Origin: Olsenella porci
Lineage (GTDB): Bacteria > Actinomycetota > Coriobacteriia > Coriobacteriales > Atopobiaceae
Reading direction: 5' to 3'
Length of the DNA: 64,000 nt
NCBI RefSeq assembly: GCF_009695875.1
Contig: NZ_VUNC01000002.1
Coordinates: 372,001 to 436,000 of the forward strand
Below are positions 19,567 to 28,301 of this stretch, one piece after another. Made by a program: the position numbers and the translations under genes. Every line of letters begins with the position of its first letter. Position 1 is the first letter of the stretch. A model generated the notes under the pieces. It did no database searches, was not told the DNA's origin, and was given only the letters and a program-made list of their open reading frames with translations.

Positions 19567-20271
19567 ATGGGTCGGGATGCTGGGAACGTCGGGGCCAACG
19601 GGAAGGGTCGCTGGCGAGGGGAGGCGCTTCTCGCCCTGTTCGACTTTGACGGGACCCTGTGTGACACGGAGATCCTGGGGATTGGGCTGGATCGGCCGGT
19701 GTACGCGTCGTTTGGCATCAACCCCACGGAGGAGGAGATGCGCTCGCTGTGCGGGACGGATGGCGAGGAGTCGATCCCGGCTCTGTTCGCGCGGTACGGG
19801 ATGGATGTGTCGGCGGACGAGTTCTATGCGCGTCGGGAGCCCAGCGACGTGATCTACGAGCGGATGCCTCTGGTGCCGATGACCGGGGCGCGGGAGCTGC
19901 TGGGTCGGCTTGCGACGCACGGCGTTGTGTGCGGCGTGGTGTCGACGACCCGGCACGACCTGGTAGAGACGGCGCTGCGGAGGATCGGCCTTGCGGGGAG
20001 CTTTGCCTTTGTGGTTGGGGGCGACGACGTGAGCGCGCACAAGCCCAACCCCATGCCGTACCTGCGGGGCATCGAGCTTGGTGCCCGCGAGCTGGGGGTT
20101 GGCACGGACGGGCTGGCGGCGCGGACCGTGGTGGTGGAGGACTCCCCGTCCGGTGTGGCCTCAGGGCTTGCGGCGGGATGCTACGTGTATGGGTTCACCG
20201 GGAACTCGACGCCGCAAGACGTTGGGGCGGCGGACGAGGTGGTTTCGTCGCTGGAGCTGGTACTGGCGTAG
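19567..20271 (+). CDS. HAD-superfamily phosphatase, beta-phosphoglucomutase-like
   Basis: 234 residues from the ATG at 19567, preceded by GGGGAG; the longer open frame upstream has no good ribosome site. HAD motif I is LFDFDGTLCDTE, motif II is VVSTTRHD, motif III is the Lys in SAHKPNPMPYL and motif IV is VVEDSPSGVASG. The cap sits between motifs I and II, as in subclass I phosphatases such as PgmB and phosphoglycolate phosphatase. Substrate unknown. It stands alone on the plus strand, divergent from the hydrolase gene, 245 bp before tRNA-Val. Confidence 0.85.
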   Translation: MGRDAGNVGANGKGRWRGEALLALFDFDGTLCDTEILGIGLDRPVYASFGINPTEEEMRSLCGTDGEESIPALFARYGMDVSADEFYARREPSDVIYERMPLVPMTGARELLGRLATHGVVCGVVSTTRHDLVETALRRIGLAGSFAFVVGGDDVSAHKPNPMPYLRGIELGARELGVGTDGLAARTVVVEDSPSGVASGLAAGCYVYGFTGNSTPQDVGAADEVVSSLELVLA

Positions 20272-20445
20272 GGGTTCGCGGGCGCAGGGCGGGCCAGGGG
20301 CGGGCACCCCGAGAGGCTCCGCCCCCGGCATCGAACGGGGACAGACAGTCGATGCACCGCCCCGCGCGCCATCTCGTGAAACCGGGATTCCATGGGGACT
20401 GGCACGGACTGATCATGCTCGCCAGAAAAATCCCCCATTTTCCAG

Positions 20446-20474
20446 TTGCGCGGAGCGGTTCCTTCCTTTATAGT
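20446..20474 (+). promoter_or_regulatory. Sigma70-type promoter of tRNA-Val
   Basis: TTGCGC (20446-20451) and TATAGT (20469-20474) are separated by 17 bp and lie 42 bp before the mature tRNA 5' end, an ideal position for a stable-RNA promoter. Confidence 0.75.
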
Positions 20475-20516
20475 AGCTACCGCGCTGTGCGACCCCACGC
20501 ACCGCGTTTCACATTC

Positions 20517-20591
20517 GGGCGTTTAGCTCAGGGGGAGAGCGCTTCCCTGACACGGAAGAGGTCAGAAGTTCAAATCTTCTAACGCCCACCA
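20517..20591 (+). tRNA. tRNA-Val(GAC)
   Basis: 75 nt. The acceptor stem GGGCGTT pairs with AACGCCC, followed by discriminator A and an encoded CCA (20589-20591). D-loop TAGCTCAGGGGGAGAGC; anticodon stem CTTCC/GGAAG around loop CTGACAC, giving anticodon GAC (valine); T arm AGAAGTTCAAATCTTCT. A promoter and a terminator flank it, so it is a single-gene transcript. Confidence 0.96.
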
Positions 20592-20598
20592 TAAACTC

Positions 20599-20635
20599 GC
20601 AGCTCAGAGACCATGTCTCTGAGCTGCTTTCTTTT
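20599..20635 (+). terminator. Rho-independent terminator of tRNA-Val
   Basis: A 13-bp perfect stem, GCAGCTCAGAGAC / GTCTCTGAGCTGC, with a 3-base loop, followed by TTTCTTTT. Starts 8 bp after the tRNA CCA end. Confidence 0.93.
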
Positions 20636-21099
20636 GGTCCACGTTTGGTCCACGCCTTTGGCCCACATTGTTCTGGTCTTACGGATTGGATATTACTTCG
20701 GTCGGCGGATCTTCTCCCGTACGTCACCGGGAAGCCGCCGTTTCACGGAGCCCGCTTCACGCCAACCTTGTGGGCTTCTACCTGGTCGATCGCTCGACGC
20801 TGGCGGTGATGGGCGAGCACAGGACCACCTGGCGACAGGTCGCTGAGACGCGGGTCACCAGGTGCGGAGGGGGTGGCATCCTCTTACCAGGCAAGAAAAG
20901 TCGCAATTCCTCAGCACGAGCGGGGTTCCGCAGCCGCAAGCCCCGGGCTTTCACGCGGCAGCGCCCTCCCAGCGCCTCGACCGGCGCGCCCTGCCGGGAC
21001 TCCCCCACCAAACGGAAGAGGGGTCCAGGCCGAGGGTGACTCGGCCAGTCGACCAAGGGGCGCCGCAGACATGCGGCGCCCGGCCGTCCGACCCAAACG
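20636..21099. other. Intergenic region with short direct repeat and a solitary family A unit
   Basis: 464 bp between the tRNA terminator and the DUF1805 gene. The left end has a direct repeat of TTTGGTCCACG (about 20635-20656). A single degraded inverted family A unit lies at 20890-20915 (ends CGCAATTCCTCAGC). No gene could be supported; short open frames here show no conserved motif. Its position after a tRNA would suit an old integration scar, but no integrase or second copy of the tRNA 3' end is seen. Confidence 0.5.
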
Positions 21100-21402
21100 C
21101 TAGCGGTTGAGGACCTCGGCCGCTTGGGCACCGGTCATGTCGGGCGTGACGCCCAGCTCCGCCGCCTTGGGACTGACGCCCGTGACCTTGTTGGCCAGGA
21201 CCTCCTCAAAGCTGCCGCCCGCAACGCGCACCGCGGCGTCGCCCAGCTGCTCCGCCTTCTCCAAGCTGAGGTACCCGCACATCAGGAACCCCTTGGCGCA
21301 GCGAATCACGATCAGGGATGCGTGACCCTCGCCCGCGAGCTGGGGCACCATGAGCCCCTCCGCCTTGGTCGAGCCTATCGTGAGCGTGTCGGAAACCACC
21401 AT
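21100..21402 (-). CDS. DUF1805 (YunC-like) protein
   Basis: 100 residues from the ATG at 21402 (GGGAG 6 nt upstream), the normal size of this family; the longer frame has no ribosome site. Visible motifs are GLMVPQLAGEGHASLIVIRC followed by AKGFLMCGYLS, typical of DUF1805, then a helical end GVTPDMTGAQAAEVL. The family is small, cytosolic and uncharacterised. It lies 132 bp from nrdB on the same strand and may be in the ribonucleotide reductase transcript, though a functional link is not established. Confidence 0.75.
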   Translation of the reverse strand: MVVSDTLTIGSTKAEGLMVPQLAGEGHASLIVIRCAKGFLMCGYLSLEKAEQLGDAAVRVAGGSFEEVLANKVTGVSPKAAELGVTPDMTGAQAAEVLNR

Positions 21403-21534
21403 CGCTGCTCCCATCGTCGAAGAAAGGTCTGCCTCACAGGGGAGGTTCCCGCCCATTCTTGCCATCGCCGGCGGGCGTGTCAAATCCTCGTTGGGAGAGG
21501 TGCAGAGGTCGCGCGGTGGACCGCCCCTCTCCCC

Positions 21535-22593
21535 CTACAGGTCGTCCACGAGGGCGGTCGACTTGGCATACGCCGTTGAGCGCGCCTCGAAGAAGTCGGT
21601 CTTCACCATGTTGGCGTCGCTGTACTGGGCCACCCAGGCCATGTCCGGTGGCTCCTCCGCGTGGTCAGGGTACAGCTGCCCAAAGCCGAGCGAGGCCCAG
21701 CGAAGGTTCCCCAGGTAGTGGATGTAGTCGCTCACCTGCTGGCTCGTGAGCCCGGGGATGTCGTCCCCAATGACGTAGCGGCCCCACGCGACCTCCTGCC
21801 GGACCCCCTCCCGGAGCATCTCCCTCAGCTCGTCCACCGCCTGGGGGGAGAACAGCTGGGGCTCCTCGCGCTGCAGCTCAAGGATCATGTTGCGGAACAG
21901 CCACAGGTGCGTGTTCTCGTCCCGGTTGATGTAGCGGATCTCCTGCGCGCTGCCGGGCATCTTGCCGTTGCGCGCCAGGTTATAGAAGAACATGAAGCCG
22001 GAGTAGAAGTACACCCCCTCCAGGATGAAGTTGGCCATCATCACGCGAAGGAGCGCGGGGGCGTCCTGGCGCTCCTGGAACTCGTTGTAGAGGTTGCCGA
22101 TGAACGTGTTGCGGGCAAGCAGCCGCTCGTCGGTCCTCCACTGGTACAGGATGTCGTTGCGCTGTTCGGGGCTGCAGATGGTGTCGAGCATGTACGAGTA
22201 GCTCTGCGAGTGCACGCACTCCTGAAAGGTCTGGATGTGCAGGCAGAGGTTGACCTCGTTGGCGGTGATGTACTCCCCCACGTTGGGAAGGTTCGCGGTC
22301 TGGAGCGAGTCCAGGAACACCAGGAACGAGAGGATCTTGTCGTAGGCGGTACGCTCCGCAGGCAGCAGGCGCGGGTAGTCCTTCACGTCCTGCGAGAGAC
22401 TGATCTCCTCCGGGATCCAGAAGTTGTTCATGGCCTGGCGGTACCAGTCCGATACCCAGGCGTACTTGAGGTTGTTGAAGTCGTTGAGGTTGGTGGTGTC
22501 TCCCCCGATCAGGCGCCGCCGGCGAACGTCGGTCTCGCCATCTGGGTTAAAGAGCGCCTTGGGCGAGAGACGCCCCTCGGTCCGTGCTTGCAT
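21535..22593 (-). CDS. nrdB: Ribonucleoside-diphosphate reductase, class Ia beta subunit
   Basis: 352 residues from the ATG at 22593; the open frame continues 46 codons upstream without a ribosome site. Iron ligands and the radical Tyr are recognisable: Asp95 in FLDSLQ, Glu125/His128 in QECVHSQSY and Tyr132 four residues after the His as in E. coli Tyr122; then the downstream RDENTHLWLFRNM. The C-terminus DALVDDL contacts the alpha subunit. It supplies the tyrosyl radical used to reduce ribonucleotides. It follows nrdA by 103 bp, under the same NrdR control. Confidence 0.94.
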   Translation of the reverse strand: MQARTEGRLSPKALFNPDGETDVRRRRLIGGDTTNLNDFNNLKYAWVSDWYRQAMNNFWIPEEISLSQDVKDYPRLLPAERTAYDKILSFLVFLDSLQTANLPNVGEYITANEVNLCLHIQTFQECVHSQSYSYMLDTICSPEQRNDILYQWRTDERLLARNTFIGNLYNEFQERQDAPALLRVMMANFILEGVYFYSGFMFFYNLARNGKMPGSAQEIRYINRDENTHLWLFRNMILELQREEPQLFSPQAVDELREMLREGVRQEVAWGRYVIGDDIPGLTSQQVSDYIHYLGNLRWASLGFGQLYPDHAEEPPDMAWVAQYSDANMVKTDFFEARSTAYAKSTALVDDL

Positions 22594-22696
22594 GGTCTTC
22601 CCTTCGATTGGTTGGCGGACGAAGCCGCCCGAGCGGTCACGTCCGCAGACGGTTGCCCCACGGCGGGCGATGCGCCACCGCGGTTGGCGGCTGGCG

Positions 22697-25426
22697 CTAG
22701 CTCGCGCAGCTCTCGCACTCCTCCACCTCAAGCGACTTGCTGCGCACGTAGTAGACGGTCTTGACGCCGTCGCGCCACGCCTCGAGGTAGAGGTCGAGCA
22801 CCTGCCGCATGGTGTACTCGTTGGTGATGTAGAGGTTCACAGACTGCGCCTGGTCTATGTGCCGCTGGCGCACGCCCGCGGCCCTCATGCTCCAGGTCTG
22901 GTCGACGAGGTGGGCGGGCTTGTAGTACCACCAGGTTTTGGGCGAGAGCTCCGGCGCCACCCTCGGAAGCATGGAGCCCTTCTTCTCCTCCAGGAAGAAC
23001 CTGCGCATGACCGGGTCAAGGCCAGCCGTGGTGCCGGCGATAATCGAGGTGGAGCTGGTGGGGGCAATGGCGAGAAGGTACGCGTTGCGCATGCCCTGGC
23101 TCGCCACGCGGGCGGCCAGCTCCCGCCACTCCGGCGAGACGTACCCGCGCTTCTCGAAATAGGCGCCCGTCTGCCAGTCCGAGCCCTCGAACCTCTCGTA
23201 TGCCCCGCGCTCGCGGGCGAGGTCGCACGACGCCTCGATGGCGTGGCGGTTGATGCGCTCGAACACGTCGTCGGCAAAGCGCAGGTGCTCCTCCCCCTCC
23301 CACCTGATTCCGCGCTTGGCAAGCATGTGGTGGTACCCCGAGACGCCCAGCCCGATGGAGCGGTAGCGCCGGTTGGTGACCTTGGCGTAGGGCAGCGCGT
23401 AGAAGTTGAGGTCGATCACGTTGTCCAGCGCGCGCACGGCCGTCCTCACGGTGCGGGCGAGACGCGCGTCGTCCTCCACGGGCAGGTGTCCCAGCGAGAG
23501 GCTGGCGAGGTTGCACACCACGAAGTCGCCCGGCCTCGTGGTGGTGACCACCACCGTGTCCCCGTCCCTGGTCACGACCTCCTGCGAGACGCTCGTGACC
23601 TCACTGGTGTTCTGGGCGATCTCGGTGCAGAGGTTTGAGCAGTAGATCACCCCGGCGTGGGGGTTGGGGTTGGCGCGGTTGACGGTGTCCCGCATGAACG
23701 CGAAGGGCGTGCCCGTCTCCACCGCGCTGCGCAGCACCAGGCGCACAACGTCCTTTACGGTGACGGTGCGCTTGGGGATGCGGGGGTCGGCGACGCACTC
23801 GCGGTAGCGCCTCTCCCACTCGTCGCCAAAGTAGTCCTCCAGCGAGTAGCCCCTCACCGTGAGGATGTCGTGCGGGCACATGAGGTGCCACGGCTGGTTT
23901 AGGTCCTCCTCTGCCATGCGCCAGAAGAGGTCCGGGTAGCACACCGCCGGGAAGACGTCGTGCGCCTTCATGCGGTCGTCCCCGTTGTTGGTGCGGAGCT
24001 GCAGAAACTCGGGCAGGTCGCGATGCCAGGCGTCGAGGTAGACGGCAACTGCACCCGCGCGGACCCCCAGCTGGTCCACGGCGACGGCGGTGTCGTTTAT
24101 CACGCGGATCCAGCGGACCACGCCGCCCGCTGCCCCCTCAAAGCCGCGGATGCTCCCTCCCTTGGCGCGAACCTTGCCCAGGTACATGCCCATGCCGCCG
24201 CCAAACTTGGACACCATCGCAAAGTTGTCGACGCTGCGATAGATGCCCTCGAGGCTGTCGGGCACGGTGTCGATGAAGCAGCTGGAGAGCTGGTGGTGCG
24301 GCTTGCGCGCGTTGGAGAGCGTGGGGGTGGCCATGGTGACCTCGAGCCTGCTGAGCATGTCATAGAAGCTCCGCACCCAGCCCATGCGCGACTCGCGCCT
24401 CTCCCTCAGGGCAAGGTGCAGCGCGATGCCCATGAACATCTCCTGCGGGGACTCCAGGGGGATGTGGTCGTGGCTGCACACCACGTAGCGCTTGAGGAGA
24501 AGGTCGAGCCCCGGGTAGTCCAGGAGGTCGTCGCGGCGGGGGTCAATCCATGCGGCTGCCTGGTCGATCTCTTGCCGCGTGTAGCCCTCGAGAATGTAGG
24601 CACCGTACAGGCCCTGGTCGGTGAGGTAGCGCAGCTTGTCGTAGAAGCCACCGATGCCGCGGGCACGCTCCTGGCGCGAGAGCCTGAGCCCCGCCACGAG
24701 CGAGAGGAGGCGACCAGCCACGCGCTCCCAGTCCGGCGCCTCGGGCGTGGTCAGCTCGACGGCGGCGCGCACCAGGGCGTCCGCCCGCTCATCCGCCGGC
24801 ATCGAGGGCTTCGCGAACCCCTGGAACTTTGCGGCGAGCGCGGCAAGCGGATAGGTCTCCTGTGAGAAGTCGCGCGTGATGCGCAGCAGCTCCTCGTCCA
24901 GGCGGCGGGCGGCCTCCGGGCCCTCCGTTGCCGCGGTGGCGCGCTCGGGCGAGAGGGGCGTGGCGTGCGCGGTGGCACCGTCTCCGCCGGAGGAGAGGGG
25001 ACTCTCGGCCGTGTGCCCAGAGATCGATGCCGCGGGCGACGGGGTCGCGGGCGCCTCCCCCAGGGACGCGCGCGCTTCACCCGTGGGGATGTGGCTCTCC
25101 CCCAGGGGCGCCCCGGTAACCAGGGCGCAGATGGAGCGGCGGGCCAGGCGCAGCTCGGCGCGACGGTGGCGATACAGGATGTAGGCCTTTGCCGCGTCAA
25201 AGTGGCCCGCCTGCATGAGCGTGCGCTCAACCAGGTCCTGGATCTGCTCGACCTCGGTTGCCCCGACCTGGCGGCGGGCGTCCTCCACCTGGGCGAGAAG
25301 CGCCCGAAGGGCTGCATCATCCTGACCCGCGGGGTCGCCGACCTCATCGAGCGCCCGACCCATGGCTCGGACGATCTTGTTGCCGTCGTAGTCCTCGGCG
25401 TGGCCGTCTCGCTTGATTACCTGCAT
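22697..25426 (-). CDS. nrdA: Ribonucleoside-diphosphate reductase, class Ia alpha subunit
   Basis: 909 residues. An ATP-cone lies at about 1-90 (MQVIKRDGHAEDYDGNKIVR) and gives dATP-dependent on/off control. A low-complexity Ala/Ser/Pro/Gly insert at about 97-190 separates it from the catalytic barrel; this insert is unusual for NrdA. The barrel has ATPTLSNARKPHHQLSSCF, KFGGGMGMYLGKVRA, NLCTEI and APTSSTSIIAGTTAGLDP. The end SLEVEECESCAS holds the redox Cys pair that accepts electrons from thioredoxin. The ATP-cone and the paired NrdB indicate class Ia. It is the first gene of the operon. Confidence 0.95.
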   Translation of the reverse strand: MQVIKRDGHAEDYDGNKIVRAMGRALDEVGDPAGQDDAALRALLAQVEDARRQVGATEVEQIQDLVERTLMQAGHFDAAKAYILYRHRRAELRLARRSICALVTGAPLGESHIPTGEARASLGEAPATPSPAASISGHTAESPLSSGGDGATAHATPLSPERATAATEGPEAARRLDEELLRITRDFSQETYPLAALAAKFQGFAKPSMPADERADALVRAAVELTTPEAPDWERVAGRLLSLVAGLRLSRQERARGIGGFYDKLRYLTDQGLYGAYILEGYTRQEIDQAAAWIDPRRDDLLDYPGLDLLLKRYVVCSHDHIPLESPQEMFMGIALHLALRERRESRMGWVRSFYDMLSRLEVTMATPTLSNARKPHHQLSSCFIDTVPDSLEGIYRSVDNFAMVSKFGGGMGMYLGKVRAKGGSIRGFEGAAGGVVRWIRVINDTAVAVDQLGVRAGAVAVYLDAWHRDLPEFLQLRTNNGDDRMKAHDVFPAVCYPDLFWRMAEEDLNQPWHLMCPHDILTVRGYSLEDYFGDEWERRYRECVADPRIPKRTVTVKDVVRLVLRSAVETGTPFAFMRDTVNRANPNPHAGVIYCSNLCTEIAQNTSEVTSVSQEVVTRDGDTVVVTTTRPGDFVVCNLASLSLGHLPVEDDARLARTVRTAVRALDNVIDLNFYALPYAKVTNRRYRSIGLGVSGYHHMLAKRGIRWEGEEHLRFADDVFERINRHAIEASCDLARERGAYERFEGSDWQTGAYFEKRGYVSPEWRELAARVASQGMRNAYLLAIAPTSSTSIIAGTTAGLDPVMRRFFLEEKKGSMLPRVAPELSPKTWWYYKPAHLVDQTWSMRAAGVRQRHIDQAQSVNLYITNEYTMRQVLDLYLEAWRDGVKTVYYVRSKSLEVEECESCAS

Positions 25427-25535
25427 GTGGTCCCCGTTCTGGTAGGTGACGCCGCTAGTGCGCGCGGCGGATGGCTTCGTGGTGCGGACCGTAGGTCCTG
25501 CTTGGGTTGATATGCTATCAGATTAGTAGCATTGG

Positions 25536-25582
25536 TGTCCACTTGTTGTGTCTACTGAAGAGCCACATACAGCATATTGTGT
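25536..25582 (-). promoter_or_regulatory. Tandem NrdR boxes upstream of nrdAB
   Basis: Read on the minus strand, box 1 (25567-25582) is ACACAATATGCTGTAT and box 2 (25536-25551) is ACACAACAAGTGGACA. The first fits the NrdR consensus ACACWATATMTWGTGT well; the second keeps the ACACAA half. They are separated by exactly 15 bp, giving the 31-bp centre spacing typical of paired NrdR boxes. They lie 110-156 bp before the nrdA start. NrdR, a zinc/ATP-cone repressor, is not encoded in this window. Confidence 0.82.
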
Positions 25583-25645
25583 ATTTTGGGGAGAGGAGCG
25601 TGCCGTTCCTGTCGCACGTCTGACGGAACGCAGTCACAACATGTG

Positions 25646-25677
25646 GAGCCCGCCGGGTCAGCGTCCCCGACGGGCCC
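25646..25677 (-). terminator. Stem-loop after the tRNA-binding protein gene
   Basis: GCCCGCCGGG pairs with CCCGACGGGC (one mismatch), 70 bp beyond the minus-strand stop at 25748 and just before the nrdA control region. There is no T run on the minus strand; on the plus strand CCCTTCTTCG follows, so direction is uncertain. Confidence 0.5.
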
Positions 25678-25747
25678 CTTCTTCGTTCACATGGAAGAAC
25701 GGGTCGGGAGGCCGGCACCTGCGTCGCAGCCACCCGACCCCACGCCA

Positions 25748-26215
25748 CTAGTACAGCTTGGCGCCCGCGGGAATGGCGTCGTCCAGCATCACCAGGTGCA
25801 GGCGCTCCTCACCGGCGACCTCGTACACCGCCGAGAGCAGCATGCCGCACGAGTCGATGCCCATCATCTTGCGCGGCGGGATGTTCACGATCGCCAGCAC
25901 GGTCTTGCCCACCAGCTCCTCGGGCTCGTAGTACATGTGGATGCCCGAGAGGATGGTCCGGTTGGTGCCCGAGCCGTCGTCCAGCGTGAACTGCAGCAGC
26001 TTCTTGCTCTTCTTGACCGCGGAGCACTCCAGGATCTTGCACACGCGCATGTCCGACTTCGAGAACGTGTCGAAGTCGATCTGATCGGCAACGGGCTCGA
26101 TCGTGGGGGCGCTGGGGTCCACCTGGGGGGCCTCCTCCGACACTCCCCCGGCCGCAGCCGCCTCGGGAGCCGCCTCGGTGTCCGCCGCCTGCGCTGCCAT
26201 CTGTTCGTCTGCCAT
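25748..26215 (-). CDS. tRNA-binding OB-fold protein (MetG C-terminal / Trbp111-like)
   Basis: About 155 residues. An acidic Ala/Glu-rich leader of about 45 residues is followed by the EMAP/Trbp111 fold: IDFDTFSKSDMRVCKILE, SKKLLQFTLDDGSG, RTILSGIHMYYEPEELVGK, VLAIVNIPPRKMMGIDSCGM. This domain is the C-terminal dimerising tRNA-binding module of many bacterial methionyl-tRNA synthetases; here it stands alone, so it may act in trans on MetRS or as a tRNA chaperone. ATG at 26215 is used; a GTG at 26224 directly after AGAGAGG is an alternative. Confidence 0.88.
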   Translation of the reverse strand: MADEQMAAQAADTEAAPEAAAAGGVSEEAPQVDPSAPTIEPVADQIDFDTFSKSDMRVCKILECSAVKKSKKLLQFTLDDGSGTNRTILSGIHMYYEPEELVGKTVLAIVNIPPRKMMGIDSCGMLLSAVYEVAGEERLHLVMLDDAIPAGAKLY

Positions 26216-26419
26216 GGGAGACACGCATCCTCTCTGGTATGGGTCGTTTCCTCGGGGCAATTCTACCGTTGCGGCGTGATGCCATGGACGAGAGGGACGC
26301 CGAGCCCCGCGCTGGCGCCACTCCTGCGGCGTGTGCGCCCCACCCAATGGGAAGGCGTCACGAGCCGGACGGGCGCCCCTCTCCCCCACGCCGGCGCAAG
26401 CCGCACGCGACCCAAGGGG

Positions 26420-27709
26420 CTACAGCGTCGCCAGCGCCTGGTCGAGGTCGGCGATGATGTCGTCCGCGTCCTCCAGGCCGCAGGACAGGCGGACCATCGA
26501 GGGGCTGATGCCCGCCGCAACGAGCTCGTCGTCGGTCATCTGGCGGTGCGTGGAGCTTGCGGGATGCAGGCAGCAGGTGTGCGAGTCTGCCACGTGCGTC
26601 TCGATGTTGCAGATCCTGAGCGCCGACATGAACCTCTCTGCCGCGGCACGTCCGCCCGCCACGTCAAAGCTCACCACGCCGCAGCTCCCGTTGGGCAGGT
26701 ACTTCTCCGCCAGCTCGTGGTAGGGGTCCCCGGGGAGGCCGGGGTACCGCACGCCCGCGACCTTGGGGTGCCCGCTCAGGAACTCCGCCGCCGCCTGGCC
26801 GTTGGAGCAGTGGCGCGGCATGCGCACGTGCAGGCTCTCGAGCCCCATGTTGAGGTAGAACGCGTTCTGCGGGCTCTGGATGGAGCCAAAGTCGCGCATG
26901 AGCTGGCTCGTGGCCTTGGTGATGAACGCGCCGGCGTTGCCAAACTTCTGTGCGTACACGATGCCGTGGTACGACTCATCGGGCGTCGTGAGGCCGGGGA
27001 ACTTATCCGCGTGCGCCATCCAGTCGAAGTTGCCCGAGTCCACGATCGCGCCGCCCACGTGCACCGCGTGGCCGTCCATGTACTTGGTGGTGGAGTGGGT
27101 GACGATGTCTGCGCCCCACTCGATGGGACGGCAGTTCACGGGCGTGGGGAACGTGTTGTCCACAATCAGCGGGACGCCATGCGCGTGCGCCGCCCGCGCG
27201 AAGCGCTCGATGTCGAGGACCGCGAGCGCCGGGTTGGCGATCGTCTCGCCAAAGACCGCCTTGGTGTTGGGGCGAAATGCCGCCTCGAGCTCCTCGTCCG
27301 AGCACAGCGGCGAAACGAAGGTGGTCTGGACCCCCATCTTGGCCATGGTGTGCGCGAGCAGGTTGAACGTGCCACCGTAGATGGCAGAGCTTGCGACGAT
27401 GTGACTGCCCGCCTCGGCAATGTTGAAGCACGCGAAGAAGTTGGCAGCCTGTCCCGAGCTGGTGAGCATGCCCGCAGTGCCGCCCTCGAGCTGCGCGATC
27501 TTTGCCGCGACGGCGTCGTTGGTGGGATTCTGCAGACGGGTGTAGAAGTAGCCGGTGTCCTCCAGGTCGAAGAGGCGTCCCATCGCGTTTGAGGTGTCGT
27601 ACTTGAACGTGGTGGATTGCACGATGGGCACCTGCCGCGGGTCGCCGTTGCCGGGGACGTAGCCGCCCTGCACGCAGGTGGTGCCGATGCCATTCTCGTC
27701 GTGTGCCAT
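26420..27709 (-). CDS. O-acetylhomoserine sulfhydrylase-type PLP enzyme (Cys/Met metabolism family)
   Basis: 429 residues. Features: IVQSTTFKYDT, Tyr/Arg of FYTRLQNPT, PLP-stacking YGGTFNLL, Asp-binding LIVDNTFPTP, and the PLP lysine at 209 in HSTTKYMDGH. The long insert YHGIVYAQKFGNAGAFITKAT and the length fit O-acetylhomoserine aminocarboxypropyltransferase (MetY), which makes homocysteine from O-acetylhomoserine and sulfide, rather than MetB/MetC (about 380 residues). AGGAG precedes the ATG. No SAM or T-box leader was seen upstream. Confidence 0.88.
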   Translation of the reverse strand: MAHDENGIGTTCVQGGYVPGNGDPRQVPIVQSTTFKYDTSNAMGRLFDLEDTGYFYTRLQNPTNDAVAAKIAQLEGGTAGMLTSSGQAANFFACFNIAEAGSHIVASSAIYGGTFNLLAHTMAKMGVQTTFVSPLCSDEELEAAFRPNTKAVFGETIANPALAVLDIERFARAAHAHGVPLIVDNTFPTPVNCRPIEWGADIVTHSTTKYMDGHAVHVGGAIVDSGNFDWMAHADKFPGLTTPDESYHGIVYAQKFGNAGAFITKATSQLMRDFGSIQSPQNAFYLNMGLESLHVRMPRHCSNGQAAAEFLSGHPKVAGVRYPGLPGDPYHELAEKYLPNGSCGVVSFDVAGGRAAAERFMSALRICNIETHVADSHTCCLHPASSTHRQMTDDELVAAGISPSMVRLSCGLEDADDIIADLDQALATL

Positions 27710-27854
27710 GGAGACTCCTTCTCCTTTGATCGGGGCTGACTCACCAACGGTAGCACCTAGCTATCGGTTTCGTCGGTATCTGGGAAGGGAATGGCCCGCA
27801 ATCGGGCGCCGGGGGTGCACCGGGGAGTTCCGTAGGCATCCCGACGGCAGGGGT

Positions 27855-28026
27855 GCTGAGGAAATGCGAGTTGTGGCAATCGGGGCGTTCTAATGCACGC
27901 TAAGTGACGGGCTTGGGCGGGGTTGTGGAACCGGAACGGGGCCCTGGGACGGACCCTGGGCCGCCAATGCTCCGCTTTCCTCGGCGGAATCGGCCTTCAG
28001 ATTGCCACAACTCGAGATTTCTCAGC
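27855..28026. repeat. Family A repeat cluster 2 (F, R, R)
   Basis: A forward unit is at 27855-27880, and inverted units are at 27960-27985 and 28001-28026 with a 15-bp spacer (GGAATCGGCCTTCAG) nearly identical to the spacer of cluster 1. Forward and outer inverted units share the CACAACTCG core. The second forward position is not recognisable. The cluster occupies the 592-bp gap between the MetY-type gene and hypA; apart from the hypA hairpin nothing else was recognised there. Confidence 0.82.
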
Positions 28027-28263
28027 AGGGGTGGCCCTTCCCCATCCCTCAACCCCACGTCTCCCCCGTCGATAGCAAATCAAACCTGCAACCATAGCGG
28101 CGATACGACCGCGGGGTGCTCGCGCGGAGCCTTCGCCGCCATGATTCGGGTCTTGACGCGCCGCCGCCCGCGAAAGGGGATTCCTAAGAGGGGCAGGACG
28201 GCGCCATCGGAGTCATTTCGCCCCCACTCGCATGATCGTCCGAAGTCTCCCGCACGCGCCAGC

Positions 28264-28300
28264 GGAGAGGGGCGCGACCCGGAAGTCAGCGCCCCTCTCC
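28264..28300 (-). terminator. Stem-loop immediately after hypA
   Basis: GGAGAGGGGCGC (28264-28275) and GCGCCCCTCTCC (28289-28300) form a perfect 12-bp stem with a 13-base loop, 1 bp beyond the hypA stop codon. No U run follows, so it may act with Rho or protect the mRNA 3' end. Confidence 0.6.
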
Positions 28301-28301
28301 C

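Noticed and set aside
20590-20660. Attachment site of a prophage or island at tRNA-Val
   Set aside because: No second copy of the tRNA 3' end and no integrase in the window; kept only as a low-interest observation about the direct repeat.
20509-20727. Open frame on the minus strand containing VGVRRFELLTSS over the tRNA gene
   Set aside because: It is the reverse reading of tRNA-Val and its terminator, a well-known false protein; no ribosome site.
27710-27900. SAM or T-box leader before the O-acetylhomoserine sulfhydrylase-type gene
   Set aside because: No conserved core motif or terminator-antiterminator pair recognised.
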